From Chitinilyticum litopenaei DSM 21440 (GTDB lineage Bacteria > Pseudomonadota > Gammaproteobacteria > Burkholderiales > Chitinibacteraceae): DNA of 64,000 nucleotides. Positions 43,451 through 55,264 of the stretch are shown here, in pieces. The translations under genes were made by a program, and so were the position numbers. Location: NCBI RefSeq assembly GCF_000428145.1, contig NZ_ATZJ01000020.1, positions 1 to 64,000 of the forward strand, in the 5' to 3' direction. The first letter of the stretch is position 1, and the number at the start of each line of letters is the position of its first letter. A model generated the notes under the pieces. It was not told the DNA's origin. It saw only the letters and a list, made by a program, of their open reading frames with translations, and searched no databases.

Positions 43451-45367
43451 TCAGGCTTCGGCCGCCGGAGTGGGCGCCGCTGCAGGCGCATCACCGCTGG
43501 GCGTGTTCCCGTCAGACGGCAGGCCAAGCTTCGGCGCAGGCGGATTCTTGGGCGGACGCGGCTGGCGGCCTTCCATGATGTCGAGAATCTGCTCGCGATC
43601 GATGGTTTCCCATTCCAGCAGCGCCGAGGTCATGGCTTCAACCTTGTCGCGGTTTTCGTCCAGCAGCTTCACGGCCAGCGCATACTGCTCGTCGAGGATG
43701 CGGCGAATTTCCGCATCGACCTGCTGCATGGTCGCTTCCGACAGATTCTTGTGCGTGGTGACCGAACGGCCAAGGAAAACCTCGCCGTCATTTTCGCCAT
43801 ACACCATGGCGCCCATCTTCTCGCTCATGCCATAACGCGTCACCATGTCGCGGGCCAGTTGCGTGGCGCGCTCGAAGTCATTGGAAGCGCCGGTCGAAAT
43901 CTGGCCGGTAAACAGGTCTTCCGCAACGCGGCCACCGAACAGCATGGTGATCTGCGCCAGCATCTGGTCCTTGTACAGGCTGAAGCGATCCTGCTCGGGC
44001 AGCGACCAGGTCACGCCCAGCGCGCGGCCACGCGGAATCACGGTCACCTTGTGCACCGGGTCGCAGCCCGGCAGCAACTCGCCAATCACGGCATGGCCGG
44101 ATTCGTGATAGGCAGTCTTCTTCTTGTCGTCGGGCTGGATGATCATGGACTTGCGCTCGGCACCCATGAAGATCTTGTCCTTGGCGTCTTCAAAATCCTG
44201 CATGTCGACGAGCCGCTTGCTGCGCCGCGCGGCAAACAGCGCCGCTTCGTTCACCAGGTTGGCCAGATCGGCGCCGGACATGCCCGGCGTGCCGCGCGCA
44301 AGAATGTTGGCATCCACATCGGACGACACCGGCACCTTGCGCATGTGCACGCCAAGAATCTGTTCGCGGCCGCGGATGTCCGGCAGCGGCACGACCACCT
44401 GGCGGTCGAAACGGCCCGGACGCAACAGCGCCGGATCGAGCACATCGGGGCGGTTGGTCGCGGCGATCACGATAATGCCGGAATTGCCCTCGAAGCCGTC
44501 CATTTCAACCAGCATCTGGTTCAGCGTCTGCTCGCGCTCATCGTTGCCACCACCGAGGCCGGCGCCACGCTGGCGGCCGACCGCGTCGATTTCATCGATG
44601 AAGATGATGCACGGCGCGTTTTTCTTGGCGTTTTCGAACATGTCGCGCACGCGGGCGGCACCGACACCGACAAACATTTCGACGAAGTCGGAACCGGAAA
44701 TCGAGAAGAACGGCACCTTGGCCTCACCGGCAATCGCCTTGGCCAGCAAGGTCTTGCCGGTACCCGGCGAGCCAACCATCAGGATGCCGCGCGGCATGCG
44801 CCCGCCCAGACTCTGGTATTTGGAAGGATCGCGCAGGTAGTCGACGATTTCGGCGACGTCCTGCTTGGCTTCGTCACACCCGGCCACATCGGCGAAGGTG
44901 ACCACGTTCGTGTCCTGATCCAGCATGCGCGCACGGCTCTTGCCGAAACTGAACGCCCCGCCCTTGCCGCCGCCCTGCATCTGGCGCATGAAGAAAATCC
45001 ATACACCGATCAGCAGCAGCATCGGGAACCAGTTGATGAAGATGTTCATCAACAGCGACGGCTCTTCTTCCGGTTTCGCCTCGAATTTCACGTTGTACTT
45101 GATCAGCGTATCAACCAAGCGGAAATCGAAGGGGGCGAGCGTGGTGAAGGTCTGGCCATCCTTGCGGGTACCCTTGATCAGCTGCGGACGCAGCGGGCTG
45201 CCCTCGATGCTGACCTGGGCGATCTGGCCATTTTCCACTTCGGTCATGAACTGCGAATACGGCATGGTATTGGCAGTTGTCTGACGTTTGGTCATCTGGT
45301 TGAACACCGTCATCAGCACAAGGCCGATGATGAGCCAGATGGCGATATTCTTGCCGAGATTGTTCAC
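43451..45367 (-). CDS. ftsH: ATP-dependent zinc metalloprotease FtsH
   Basis: Protein of 638 residues, an inner-membrane AAA+ protease that degrades membrane and regulatory proteins. Two transmembrane segments (about 7-24 and 108-126) flank a periplasmic domain. Walker A is GSPGTGKTLLAKA, Walker B IIFIDEIDAVG, the second region of homology ATNRPDVLDPALLRPGRFDR, and the zinc site HESGHAV. The tail is Pro/Ala-rich. It follows rlmE, as in most proteobacteria. Confidence 0.97.
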   Translation of the reverse strand: MNNLGKNIAIWLIIGLVLMTVFNQMTKRQTTANTMPYSQFMTEVENGQIAQVSIEGSPLRPQLIKGTRKDGQTFTTLAPFDFRLVDTLIKYNVKFEAKPEEEPSLLMNIFINWFPMLLLIGVWIFFMRQMQGGGKGGAFSFGKSRARMLDQDTNVVTFADVAGCDEAKQDVAEIVDYLRDPSKYQSLGGRMPRGILMVGSPGTGKTLLAKAIAGEAKVPFFSISGSDFVEMFVGVGAARVRDMFENAKKNAPCIIFIDEIDAVGRQRGAGLGGGNDEREQTLNQMLVEMDGFEGNSGIIVIAATNRPDVLDPALLRPGRFDRQVVVPLPDIRGREQILGVHMRKVPVSSDVDANILARGTPGMSGADLANLVNEAALFAARRSKRLVDMQDFEDAKDKIFMGAERKSMIIQPDDKKKTAYHESGHAVIGELLPGCDPVHKVTVIPRGRALGVTWSLPEQDRFSLYKDQMLAQITMLFGGRVAEDLFTGQISTGASNDFERATQLARDMVTRYGMSEKMGAMVYGENDGEVFLGRSVTTHKNLSEATMQQVDAEIRRILDEQYALAVKLLDENRDKVEAMTSALLEWETIDREQILDIMEGRQPRPPKNPPAPKLGLPSDGNTPSGDAPAAAPTPAAEA

Positions 45368-45484
45368 GGCTTTGCTCCTTCAATTCCGGCCGGTAGCCGG
45401 GACGATTCATTTTAACGGCAGGCGCCGCGTGTTGCCCCGAAAAATTGCTATCGGGGCCATAGCAGGACTTTGATTCAGCGGAAA

Positions 45485-46105
45485 TTAGCCCTTCTTGCCC
45501 TTGCCCAGCAGATAAACTTCACTGCTGCGATCGCGGGATGCTTTCGGCTTGCGGGTCACCACCGAAGCAAACTCGCCGCGCATGGCCTCCAGGTATTCGG
45601 TGAAGCCGCTGCCCTGAAACACCTTGACCAGAAAATGGCCGCCAGGTTTCAAGTGTTCGCGGGAAAAATCGAGCGCCAGTTCGCACAGGTACATGCTGCG
45701 CGCCTGGTCGGTCACGGCATTACCGGTGATATTGGGGGCCATGTCGCAGATTGCAAGGTCGACCAGCCGACCGTCCAGCAATTCCAGAAAACGGGCCAGC
45801 ACCTCGTCTTCGCGAAAATCGCCCTGCACGAATTCGACCCCGCGGATCGGGTCCATGTCGAGAATATCCAGCGCGAACACGCGGCCACTCTCCCCCATCA
45901 GGCGCCTGGCCACCTGGCACCAGCTGCCGGGCGCGGCGCCAAGGTCGGCGACCCACATGCCGGGCCTGATCAGCTTGTCCTTCTCATTGATTTCCAGCAG
46001 CTTGTACGCCGCACGGGCACGATAGCCATCTTTCTGTGCCTGGTGCACATAGTGGTCGTTCACGTGTTCCTGCAACCAGGCATTACTGGTTTTACTTCGC
46101 GCCAT
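45485..46105 (-). CDS. rlmE: 23S rRNA (uridine-2'-O)-methyltransferase RlmE
   Basis: Protein of 206 residues methylating U2552 of 23S rRNA. It has YRARAAYKLLEI, the SAM motif WVADLGAAPGSWCQVA, and DMAPNITGN. The catalytic K-D-K-E set appears in YKLLE, CDMAP, VKVFQG and SSEVYLL. It is divergent from yhbY across 37 bp, a conserved arrangement. Confidence 0.95.
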   Translation of the reverse strand: MARSKTSNAWLQEHVNDHYVHQAQKDGYRARAAYKLLEINEKDKLIRPGMWVADLGAAPGSWCQVARRLMGESGRVFALDILDMDPIRGVEFVQGDFREDEVLARFLELLDGRLVDLAICDMAPNITGNAVTDQARSMYLCELALDFSREHLKPGGHFLVKVFQGSGFTEYLEAMRGEFASVVTRKPKASRDRSSEVYLLGKGKKG

Positions 46106-46142
46106 CAGGTAAACTTCCCTGTTTTTTCAAGGATTTGAATTT

Positions 46143-46454
46143 ATGGAACTCACAGCAGACCAGCGTCGCCACCTCAAAAGCCTGGCCCACCACCTCAACC
46201 CGGTGGTCATGATCGGCAACAACGGCCTGACGGACGCGGTTCTGCGTGAAATCGCCGTGAATCTGGATGCCCACGAACTCATCAAGGTTCGCGTCCTTGG
46301 CGATGACCGCGAAGCCCGCGCCGCCTTCATGGAGCAGATCTGCGCCGACCTGCAGGCTGCACCGGTGGGCCTGATCGGCAAGCTGCTGATCATCTACCGC
46401 CCGACCGAAGAGGGCAAGTCCCGCATCGTTTTGCCGAAGGCAAAGAAAAAGTGA
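46143..46454 (+). CDS. yhbY: Ribosome-assembly RNA-binding protein YhbY (CRM domain)
   Basis: Protein of 103 residues of the CRS1-YhbY family. It has LTADQRRHLKSLAHHLNPVVMIGNNGLTDAVL in part, the GNNGLT loop being diagnostic. It binds pre-50S particles. The C-terminus is a lysine-rich tail (LPKAKKK). The sequence encoding that tail and the TGA stop is repeated twice more downstream with a 27-bp period. Confidence 0.93.
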   Translation: MELTADQRRHLKSLAHHLNPVVMIGNNGLTDAVLREIAVNLDAHELIKVRVLGDDREARAAFMEQICADLQAAPVGLIGKLLIIYRPTEEGKSRIVLPKAKKK

Positions 46455-46499
46455 TGCCCGCCGAAGGCAAAGAAAAAATGAGGCTTGCCGAAGGCAAAG
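46433..46499 (+). repeat. 27-bp tandem repeat over the yhbY 3' end
   Basis: GCCGAAGGCAAAG begins at 46433, 46460 and 46487, a period of exactly 27 bp (nine codons). Units 1 and 2 both end with an in-frame TGA (46452-46454 and 46479-46481). Unit 3 has lost its stop. Confidence 0.8.
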
Positions 46500-46555
46500 C
46501 AGCAATGCATCACCGGGTGTGAGCCGGGAAACAGCGAACCTTCCCGCCCTCCACG

Positions 46556-46581
46556 AAAAAGGCAGCCGACGCTGCCTTTTT
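46556..46581 (+). terminator. Rho-independent terminator downstream of yhbY
   Basis: AAAAAGGCAGC and GCTGCCTTTTT pair around CGAC. The T-run is followed by GTTTG. It can also act on the opposite strand for the convergent DUF4149 gene. Confidence 0.85.
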
Positions 46582-46642
46582 GTTTGCGCAAGCCACCGGC
46601 ATCGCCCCCAGGCGGGATCACGCCCGACTGGCGGCAAGTGAT

Positions 46643-47083
46643 TCAGCGGCTGCCGCCCTCGCCCCAGACATAAGCTACACCCAGCAAGGCCTGGACAAAG
46701 TAAATCAGCGTGGAAATCGCATGCCAGGTGGCAAAACCGCCGCCGAACAGGCCCTCGCTGGCGTTCACCATGGCGGGCTTGAGTCCGGCGATGATGGGAA
46801 ACACGGCAAACTGGTTGATCAGCGTGCAGACCAGCATCAGCAGCACCAGCCAGAAGCGGCCATTGCGCAGCGCGCGCAAGCCCTCGACCCACAACCACCA
46901 GATCAGTAGATAGCTGCCGGCGACAATCCCCACCCAGCCCATCAAGCCCAGAATCTTGCCGGCCAGGCGGCCGGCCAGCGCATTGTCCAGCGACCCGAAC
47001 AATGCGGGCGCGACCAGCACGCCGACGACCCACATGCCGCCGATCCAGAATGTGGTCAGCAACTGCCGGATGCCATTCCCCAT
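46643..47083 (-). CDS. DUF4149-family membrane protein
   Basis: Protein of 146 residues with four transmembrane segments (for example LLTTFWIGGMWVVGVLVAPALF and FATWHAISTLIYFVQALLGVAYV in part). It matches the DUF4149 family, whose function is unknown. The ATG at 47083 follows GGGG and avoids a palindrome that would otherwise be coding. It lies downstream of greA. Confidence 0.75.
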   Translation of the reverse strand: MGNGIRQLLTTFWIGGMWVVGVLVAPALFGSLDNALAGRLAGKILGLMGWVGIVAGSYLLIWWLWVEGLRALRNGRFWLVLLMLVCTLINQFAVFPIIAGLKPAMVNASEGLFGGGFATWHAISTLIYFVQALLGVAYVWGEGGSR

Positions 47084-47093
47084 CACATACCCC

Positions 47094-47144
47094 GGTAGCG
47101 ATATGCCTGCGGCCATTCATACCAATGACCTACAGACGAATACC
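47094..47144. repeat. GGGTAT/ATACCC palindrome, copy 6, after greA
   Basis: GGTAG at one end and GAATACCC at the other, with inner arms GGCCATT and AATGACC. It starts two bases after the greA stop and just precedes the DUF4149 gene. Confidence 0.5.
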
Positions 47145-47145
47145 C

Positions 47146-47628
47146 TTAGATATACTGCACGCCCAGCACTTCGTACTCGCGCTCGCCGCTGGGCGCCATC
47201 ACCACGGCCACGTCGCCGGCATACTTGCCGATCAGCGCGCGGGCAATCGGGCTCGACACGGAAATCTTGTTGACCTTGATGTCGGCCTCATCGTCACCGA
47301 CGATCTGGTATTTCACCTTTACTTCACTTTCCAGGTCTTCCAGTTCGACGGTGGCGCCGAACACCACGCGGCCGTCCGCCGTGTCGGCCAGGGCCTTCGG
47401 GTCGATGATCTGGGCATTGGAGAGCTTGCCTTCCAGCTCGGCAATGCGGCCTTCAACAAAGCCCTGCTTTTCCTTCGCGGCATCGTACTCGGCGTTTTCC
47501 GAGAGATCCCCCTGCGCACGCGCTTCGGCAATCGCCTGGATCACGGCGGGGCGCTCAACGCTCTTGAGGTGTTGCAGTTCCTGCTTCAGTTTCTCGGCAC
47601 CAGCCACGGTCAGCGGGATAGTAACCAT
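47146..47628 (-). CDS. greA: Transcription elongation factor GreA
   Basis: Protein of 160 residues that rescues backtracked RNA polymerase by stimulating transcript cleavage. The N-terminal coiled coil has the acidic tip GDLSENAEYDAAKEKQ. The C-terminal domain has SPIARALIGKYAGD. AGGAGA lies nine bases before the ATG at 47628. It is third in the carA-carB-greA order, but separated from carB by a terminator-like hairpin. Confidence 0.96.
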   Translation of the reverse strand: MVTIPLTVAGAEKLKQELQHLKSVERPAVIQAIAEARAQGDLSENAEYDAAKEKQGFVEGRIAELEGKLSNAQIIDPKALADTADGRVVFGATVELEDLESEVKVKYQIVGDDEADIKVNKISVSSPIARALIGKYAGDVAVVMAPSGEREYEVLGVQYI

Positions 47629-47677
47629 CGTCTTTGATTCTCCTGAACGGCGCCGCTCCCGCAGCACCAAAAACAAC

Positions 47678-47703
47678 AGCCGCCGTCACGCAGGACGGCG
47701 GCT
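47678..47703 (-). terminator. Terminator-like hairpin between carB and greA
   Basis: AGCCGCCGTC and GACGGCGGCT pair around ACGCAG. On the minus strand the stem is followed by GTTGTTTTTGG. It probably ends most carAB transcripts before greA. Confidence 0.7.
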
Positions 47704-47724
47704 TTTCAATTAAGCAATACCTTA

Positions 47725-50934
<3,210 letters not shown>

Positions 50935-50939
50935 TGTGT

Positions 50940-51068
50940 GTGAGGTGTGAGGGGTAAGGCATAAGGAGCCAAACCGCTTTACACCGTCCTCCTGGGAGAA
51001 TTGAGAGAGAAGAACGAGGTCAGGAACGAAGAGGGCTTGCGCCTCACTCCCCGCTCCTCACACCTCAC
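50940..51068 (-). promoter_or_regulatory. Inverted repeat linking carA stop and carB start
   Basis: GTGAGGTGTGAGG (50940-50952) is perfectly complementary to 51056-51068. One arm covers the carA stop codon (51065-51067). The other lies 6-18 bases before the carB ATG, exactly where a Shine-Dalgarno sequence would be. The loop is about 103 nt and contains AGGAGG far from any start. Confidence 0.5.
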
Positions 51069-52192
51069 TGCTTGCCAGCCATGCTGGCGATGAATTTGTC
51101 GAACAGATACGCCACATCGTGCGGGCCGGGGCTCGCCTCCGGGTGCCCCTGGAAGGAGAACGCCGGCTTGTCGGTCAAGGCGATGCCCTGCACGGTGCCG
51201 TCGAACAGCGAGCGGTGTGTCACGCGGACATTGGCCGGCAGACTGGTTTCATCGACCTGGAAGCCGTGGTTCTGGCTGGTGATCATCACGTGCTTGCTGT
51301 CCAGATCCTGCACCGGATGGTTGGCGCCATGGTGGCCGAACTTCATCTTGCTGGTCTTGCCGCCGGCAGCAATGCCGAGAATCTGGTGGCCCAGACAGAT
51401 GCCGAACAGCGGCAGGCCCTTGGCAAGAAACTCGCGAGTCGCGTCGATGGCGTAGGTACACGGCTCCGGATCACCGGGGCCGTTGGAGAGGAACACGCCA
51501 TCCGGATTCAGCGCCAGCACCTCGGCAGCCGGGGTCTGCGCCGGAACAACGGTCAGCTTGCAACCGCGCTCGGCGAGCATGCGCAGGATGTTGTGCTTCA
51601 CGCCGAAGTCGTAGGCCACCACGTGGTATTTCGGGTTGGATTGCACGGTGTAACCCACGCCCAGCTTCCACTCGGCGGTATGCCACTCGTACTTGTCGCT
51701 GGCGCTCACCACCTTGGCGAGATCCTGACCGGCCATCGAGCCGAAGGACTTGGCCTTTGCCACGGCAGCGGCGGCGTCGATCTTGTCGCCGGTGACGATG
51801 CAGCCGGGCTGGGCGCCCTTTTCACGCAGGATGCGGGTCAGCTTGCGGGTATCGATATCGGCAATAGCCACGACACCGTTTTTCACCAGATACTCGCCCA
51901 GACTCATGTCGGCACGGAAGTTCGAGTGAATCAGCGGCAGATCGCGAATGATCAGGCCGGCGGCAAAAACGGCGCGCGATTCGGCGTCTTCGGCATTGAC
52001 GCCGTAGTTGCCGATGTGGGGATAGGTCAGGGTCACCATCTGTTTGGTGTAGGACGGGTCGGTCAGGATTTCCTGATAACCGGTCAGCGAAGTATTGAAC
52101 ACCACTTCACCGATTGTTTCACCGTTGGCGCCAATGCTGGTACCGTAAAACAGGGTGCCGTCGGCAAGCGCAAGAAGGGCTGGTGTGGACAC
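51065..52192 (-). CDS. carA: Carbamoyl-phosphate synthase small (glutaminase) subunit
   Basis: Protein of 375 residues. The N-terminal domain (ALLALADGTLFYGTSIGA) is followed by a class I glutamine amidotransferase domain with the nucleophile Cys in LFGICLGHQILG and SNGPGDPEPC. It supplies ammonia to CarB. It starts 130 bp before carB and is preceded by a terminator-like hairpin. Confidence 0.97.
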   Translation of the reverse strand: MSTPALLALADGTLFYGTSIGANGETIGEVVFNTSLTGYQEILTDPSYTKQMVTLTYPHIGNYGVNAEDAESRAVFAAGLIIRDLPLIHSNFRADMSLGEYLVKNGVVAIADIDTRKLTRILREKGAQPGCIVTGDKIDAAAAVAKAKSFGSMAGQDLAKVVSASDKYEWHTAEWKLGVGYTVQSNPKYHVVAYDFGVKHNILRMLAERGCKLTVVPAQTPAAEVLALNPDGVFLSNGPGDPEPCTYAIDATREFLAKGLPLFGICLGHQILGIAAGGKTSKMKFGHHGANHPVQDLDSKHVMITSQNHGFQVDETSLPANVRVTHRSLFDGTVQGIALTDKPAFSFQGHPEASPGPHDVAYLFDKFIASMAGKQ

Positions 52193-52236
52193 GGGCGGCT
52201 CCTAAATGGGGGGAATTCTGGCGGCACACGTAGAAA

Positions 52237-52265
52237 AACGGGACAGGTCGACCCCATCCCGTTTC
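52237..52265 (-). terminator. Terminator-like hairpin upstream of carA
   Basis: AAACGGGA and TCCCGTTT pair around a 13-nt loop. On the minus strand the stem ends CCCGTTTTTC. It could terminate the upstream peptidase transcript or attenuate carA. Confidence 0.6.
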
Positions 52266-52308
52266 ATGTGCAAAATTGGCGGAATTCTACCCTGAAAGCG
52301 CCCGGCTT

Positions 52309-53676
52309 TCAATCCGCGCGCCGGAACCATCCGGCCAGCCTGGGCTGGATCGCCGCGCCCGCCAGCCATTGCGGATTGGACGGCGTGAGCCCCAGCTCCT
52401 TTTCGCGCCGCCCCACTTCGCGCCGCGCGGCGGCAAAGGCTGCCGCCCAGCCGGATTCCTTCCGCAAGCCATCGTAGAGCGCGCGACCAAAATCGGTGAA
52501 ATGGTTTTCATCGGCGCAGCCAAAGGAGGTGTTGTCGGCATCGGCCGCGGTGATCACCAGCGTCTGCGCATCGGCCAGCGGCTTCAGGTAACCGCCGCTG
52601 TAACAGGCCGACACGATGATGATGCGCCAGCGCACGCCAGCCGCATCCAGCGTGCCGCGCAACCACTGCGGGTCAAGCTGGGCCAGCTCCAGCGGCGGAC
52701 TGTCGAGCACGAAGCGATGCCGCGGGCCCGGACCACCATGCGAGGTCAGGTAGAGCAGCAAGGCATCTTCGTCCGGGTTCATCTGCTGCGCCGCGCGGCG
52801 TATGCCGGCGGCAATGCTGGTCAGGGTGGCGATGGGCACCTGCCCCGCGCTGGCATCATGATTGGCCAGCAAGAGGGTATGTGCCTGCGCACCAAACTGC
52901 TCCTTGGCTAGCGCCGCATACGCCGAACTTTCGCGCAGGAAAACCTGCTGACTGGCATCACCGCCAACCGCGATGGCAAACAGCTCGGCCTGCCCCGGCG
53001 TACCCGGTGCGATGGCGGCCAGGCGCTCAGCCAGCAAGGCTGGCTCCGCATAAAAATGCCGCTCGCTGGCGAGTCTGGGTGGCGCATACTCGCGCTGAAA
53101 CGCTTGGCTCTCCGCTTCCGACCAGACCCACAGGCGATCAGCATCATTGAAAAACCAGACCTGCACGGCACTGGCCAGCAAGAGCAGCAGCGCGTAGAGT
53201 GCAGCGCGCCAGCGCGACAGCAAATCCCAGCGCACCAGGCACACGGCCAGCGCCAGCGCCTGCCAGAGCGTGAGCACGACAAAAAGGACAAAACCGGCCC
53301 AGCCATCGGCCAGTTGCGGCAGCCGTGGCAAGAGCCAGATCATCAGCGGCGCATACAGCAGCACGGTGATCAGCAAACCCTGCGCCCAGCCCAGCATCAG
53401 CGCCACCCAGCCCACCGGGCTGTCGGCACGCGGCGCCACCAGCTGCACCAGCAGCAAACCGAGAAAAGCCTGCAGCAGCCAGACCGGCACGGCTGGCCAG
53501 TTGAGCGCCGAGCCCTGCTCCAGCAGGCGATACTGCACGACAAGCGCGGTCAGAAACAGCAGCGCCAAGAGCGGCAGGACAGGCCAGCGCGACAGCCCGG
53601 CATGGGCAAAATCGACCCGGCGAAACAGCAGCGTGCGCGCCGCCGTGCTCAGCGGCGTATGCAGGGCGCCCCTCAT
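52309..53676 (-). CDS. Membrane protein with C13 (legumain-like) peptidase domain
   Basis: Protein of 455 residues. The N-terminal part (about 20-190) has five or six transmembrane segments. The C-terminal domain has the caspase/legumain-fold catalytic dyad: His in LLYLTSHGGPG and Cys in IIIVSACYSGGYLKPLAD. It matches the bacterial C13-family membrane peptidases, whose substrates are unknown. The ATG at 53676 overlaps the gpx stop (ATGA), which sets the start. It reads toward carA. Confidence 0.8.
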   Translation of the reverse strand: MRGALHTPLSTAARTLLFRRVDFAHAGLSRWPVLPLLALLFLTALVVQYRLLEQGSALNWPAVPVWLLQAFLGLLLVQLVAPRADSPVGWVALMLGWAQGLLITVLLYAPLMIWLLPRLPQLADGWAGFVLFVVLTLWQALALAVCLVRWDLLSRWRAALYALLLLLASAVQVWFFNDADRLWVWSEAESQAFQREYAPPRLASERHFYAEPALLAERLAAIAPGTPGQAELFAIAVGGDASQQVFLRESSAYAALAKEQFGAQAHTLLLANHDASAGQVPIATLTSIAAGIRRAAQQMNPDEDALLLYLTSHGGPGPRHRFVLDSPPLELAQLDPQWLRGTLDAAGVRWRIIIVSACYSGGYLKPLADAQTLVITAADADNTSFGCADENHFTDFGRALYDGLRKESGWAAAFAAARREVGRREKELGLTPSNPQWLAGAAIQPRLAGWFRRAD

Positions 53677-54167
53677 GCGGCATCCAGCAACGACTGGATA
53701 TCGTCGGCGATGGCCTCCGGCTCGGTTTGCGGCGCATAGCGGCGCAGCACCTGGCCGTCGCGCCCGATCAGAAACTTGGTGAAGTTCCACTTGATGGCTT
53801 CGCTGCCCAGCAGGCCCGGCTGCTGGGCCTTGAGCCAGACATACGCGGGGTCGGCTGCATCGCCATTGACGTCGATCTTGGCGAACAGCGGAAAGCTGAC
53901 GTCAAACCGGCTGCGGCAGAATTCTGCGATCTCGGCATTGCTGCCCGGCTCCTGCCCGCCGAACTGGTTGCAGGGAAAGGCGAGCACCGAAAAACCACGC
54001 CCGGCAAAGCGGCGCTGCAAGGCCTCCAGCCCGGCATACTGTGGGGTAAAGCCGCACTGACTGGCCACATTCACCACCAGCAGCACCTGCCCCTGCCAGT
54101 CGGCCAGCGGCTGCGTACGCCCTTCGCCGTCCAGAACGCTGAAATCGTAAAAGCTGCCCATCTGCAT
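53673..54167 (-). CDS. Glutathione peroxidase (BtuE-type, Cys form)
   Basis: Protein of 164 residues. It has VNVASQCGFTPQY with the peroxidatic Cys in place of selenocysteine, LAFPCNQFGGQEPG, and IKWNFTKFLIGRDG with the catalytic Trp/Asn. It detoxifies peroxides, probably using thioredoxin. It is translationally coupled to the C13 peptidase gene, and divergent from the FIST gene. Confidence 0.93.
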   Translation of the reverse strand: MQMGSFYDFSVLDGEGRTQPLADWQGQVLLVVNVASQCGFTPQYAGLEALQRRFAGRGFSVLAFPCNQFGGQEPGSNAEIAEFCRSRFDVSFPLFAKIDVNGDAADPAYVWLKAQQPGLLGSEAIKWNFTKFLIGRDGQVLRRYAPQTEPEAIADDIQSLLDAA

Positions 54168-54197
54168 TCTCCCAACTTGCTATATGCTTGCGCGATT

Positions 54198-55250
54198 ATG
54201 CCTGAAGCCGACGACAACAAGGCCGCCAGCGCCTGGAGTGGCCATGCCGCTGCCGCCAAAGCAACACCCGATGTGGCAAGCCAAGCCCTCAGCCATGCAC
54301 TGCGCAAGCGCGGACAGCTCACCGCCCCGGCCGGCAGCCGGGTCTGGCTGCTGCTCACTCCGCATTTCCGCCATTGCGTCGCCGCCTGCCTGGAACGCCT
54401 GGCGCGCGAAAGCCGCAGCCTTCATCTGGTCGGCTGTCTGGCCAACGGCATTTTCAGCGACGAGGACTGGTCGCTGGATGGCCCGATGGCGGTAGTGCTG
54501 ATCGAACCACCGCCCCCGGCCGGCGACCGCTGGCGCCTGACGCTGGCGGCGCCCAATGCCCTGGCTGGCGACTGGGCGCACGACGGCAAGCTGCGCATCG
54601 GCGGCATTGCCGGCGATGCCACCGGCGTCGGCCCTTACTGCCTCTGGCAAGGCCGGCACATCAGCGCCGGGCGGCTGGACCTGCCCTGCCGGCGCCCACG
54701 CTGGCTGCAGGCCGACGGCTTTGTGCCCGACGGCCCCCGCCAGCGAGTCAGCGCCAGCGACGGCCTGCTGCTCACCGGCCTCAATGGCCGCCCGGCCCTG
54801 CCGCTGCTGGCGCACTGGCTGCAGGACAGCGGGTCGGAGCAGCGGCTCTGGCAGGGCGCCATGCTGCATGAACCCGACCACCCCAGGCAGGGGCGCTGGC
54901 TGGCGCTGCTGGGGCGTGACGAGGCCCGTCAGGGCCTGCTGCTGGGCGGACACGCACCACGGGATGCCGAGCTGGTCTGGGGTCATCAGGATCCGGCGCT
55001 GACCGCCGCACGGCTGGCGGACGGGCTGACGCAGCTCGCCCGCCTGCGCCGACCGGCCTTTGCGCTGGTCTTCGCCAGCCAGCATGGCGGCGCCTTTGGC
55101 GGCACCGGCGAAGACCCGTACTGGCAGGCCGTGCGTACGGCGCTGCCGGGCGTGCCCTTTGCCGGTTTCTATGGCAACGGCCAGCTGCTGCCGCTAGCCA
55201 GAGGGATACAAGTCATCGACAATGGCATGCTTGCCGTCTTGTTCGATTGA
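54198..55250 (+). CDS. FIST-domain protein
   Basis: Protein of 350 residues. It has the FIST N- and C-domain plan (GCLANGIFSDEDW near residue 85; a C-terminal segment VPFAGFYGNGQLLPLARG). FIST domains are proposed small-ligand sensors in signal transduction. The ATG at 54198 gives a normal start, but no good ribosome binding site is visible. It is followed by a DUF1841 gene 14 bases later. Confidence 0.8.
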   Translation: MPEADDNKAASAWSGHAAAAKATPDVASQALSHALRKRGQLTAPAGSRVWLLLTPHFRHCVAACLERLARESRSLHLVGCLANGIFSDEDWSLDGPMAVVLIEPPPPAGDRWRLTLAAPNALAGDWAHDGKLRIGGIAGDATGVGPYCLWQGRHISAGRLDLPCRRPRWLQADGFVPDGPRQRVSASDGLLLTGLNGRPALPLLAHWLQDSGSEQRLWQGAMLHEPDHPRQGRWLALLGRDEARQGLLLGGHAPRDAELVWGHQDPALTAARLADGLTQLARLRRPAFALVFASQHGGAFGGTGEDPYWQAVRTALPGVPFAGFYGNGQLLPLARGIQVIDNGMLAVLFD

Positions 55251-55264
55251 GGAAATCAAGGTCC

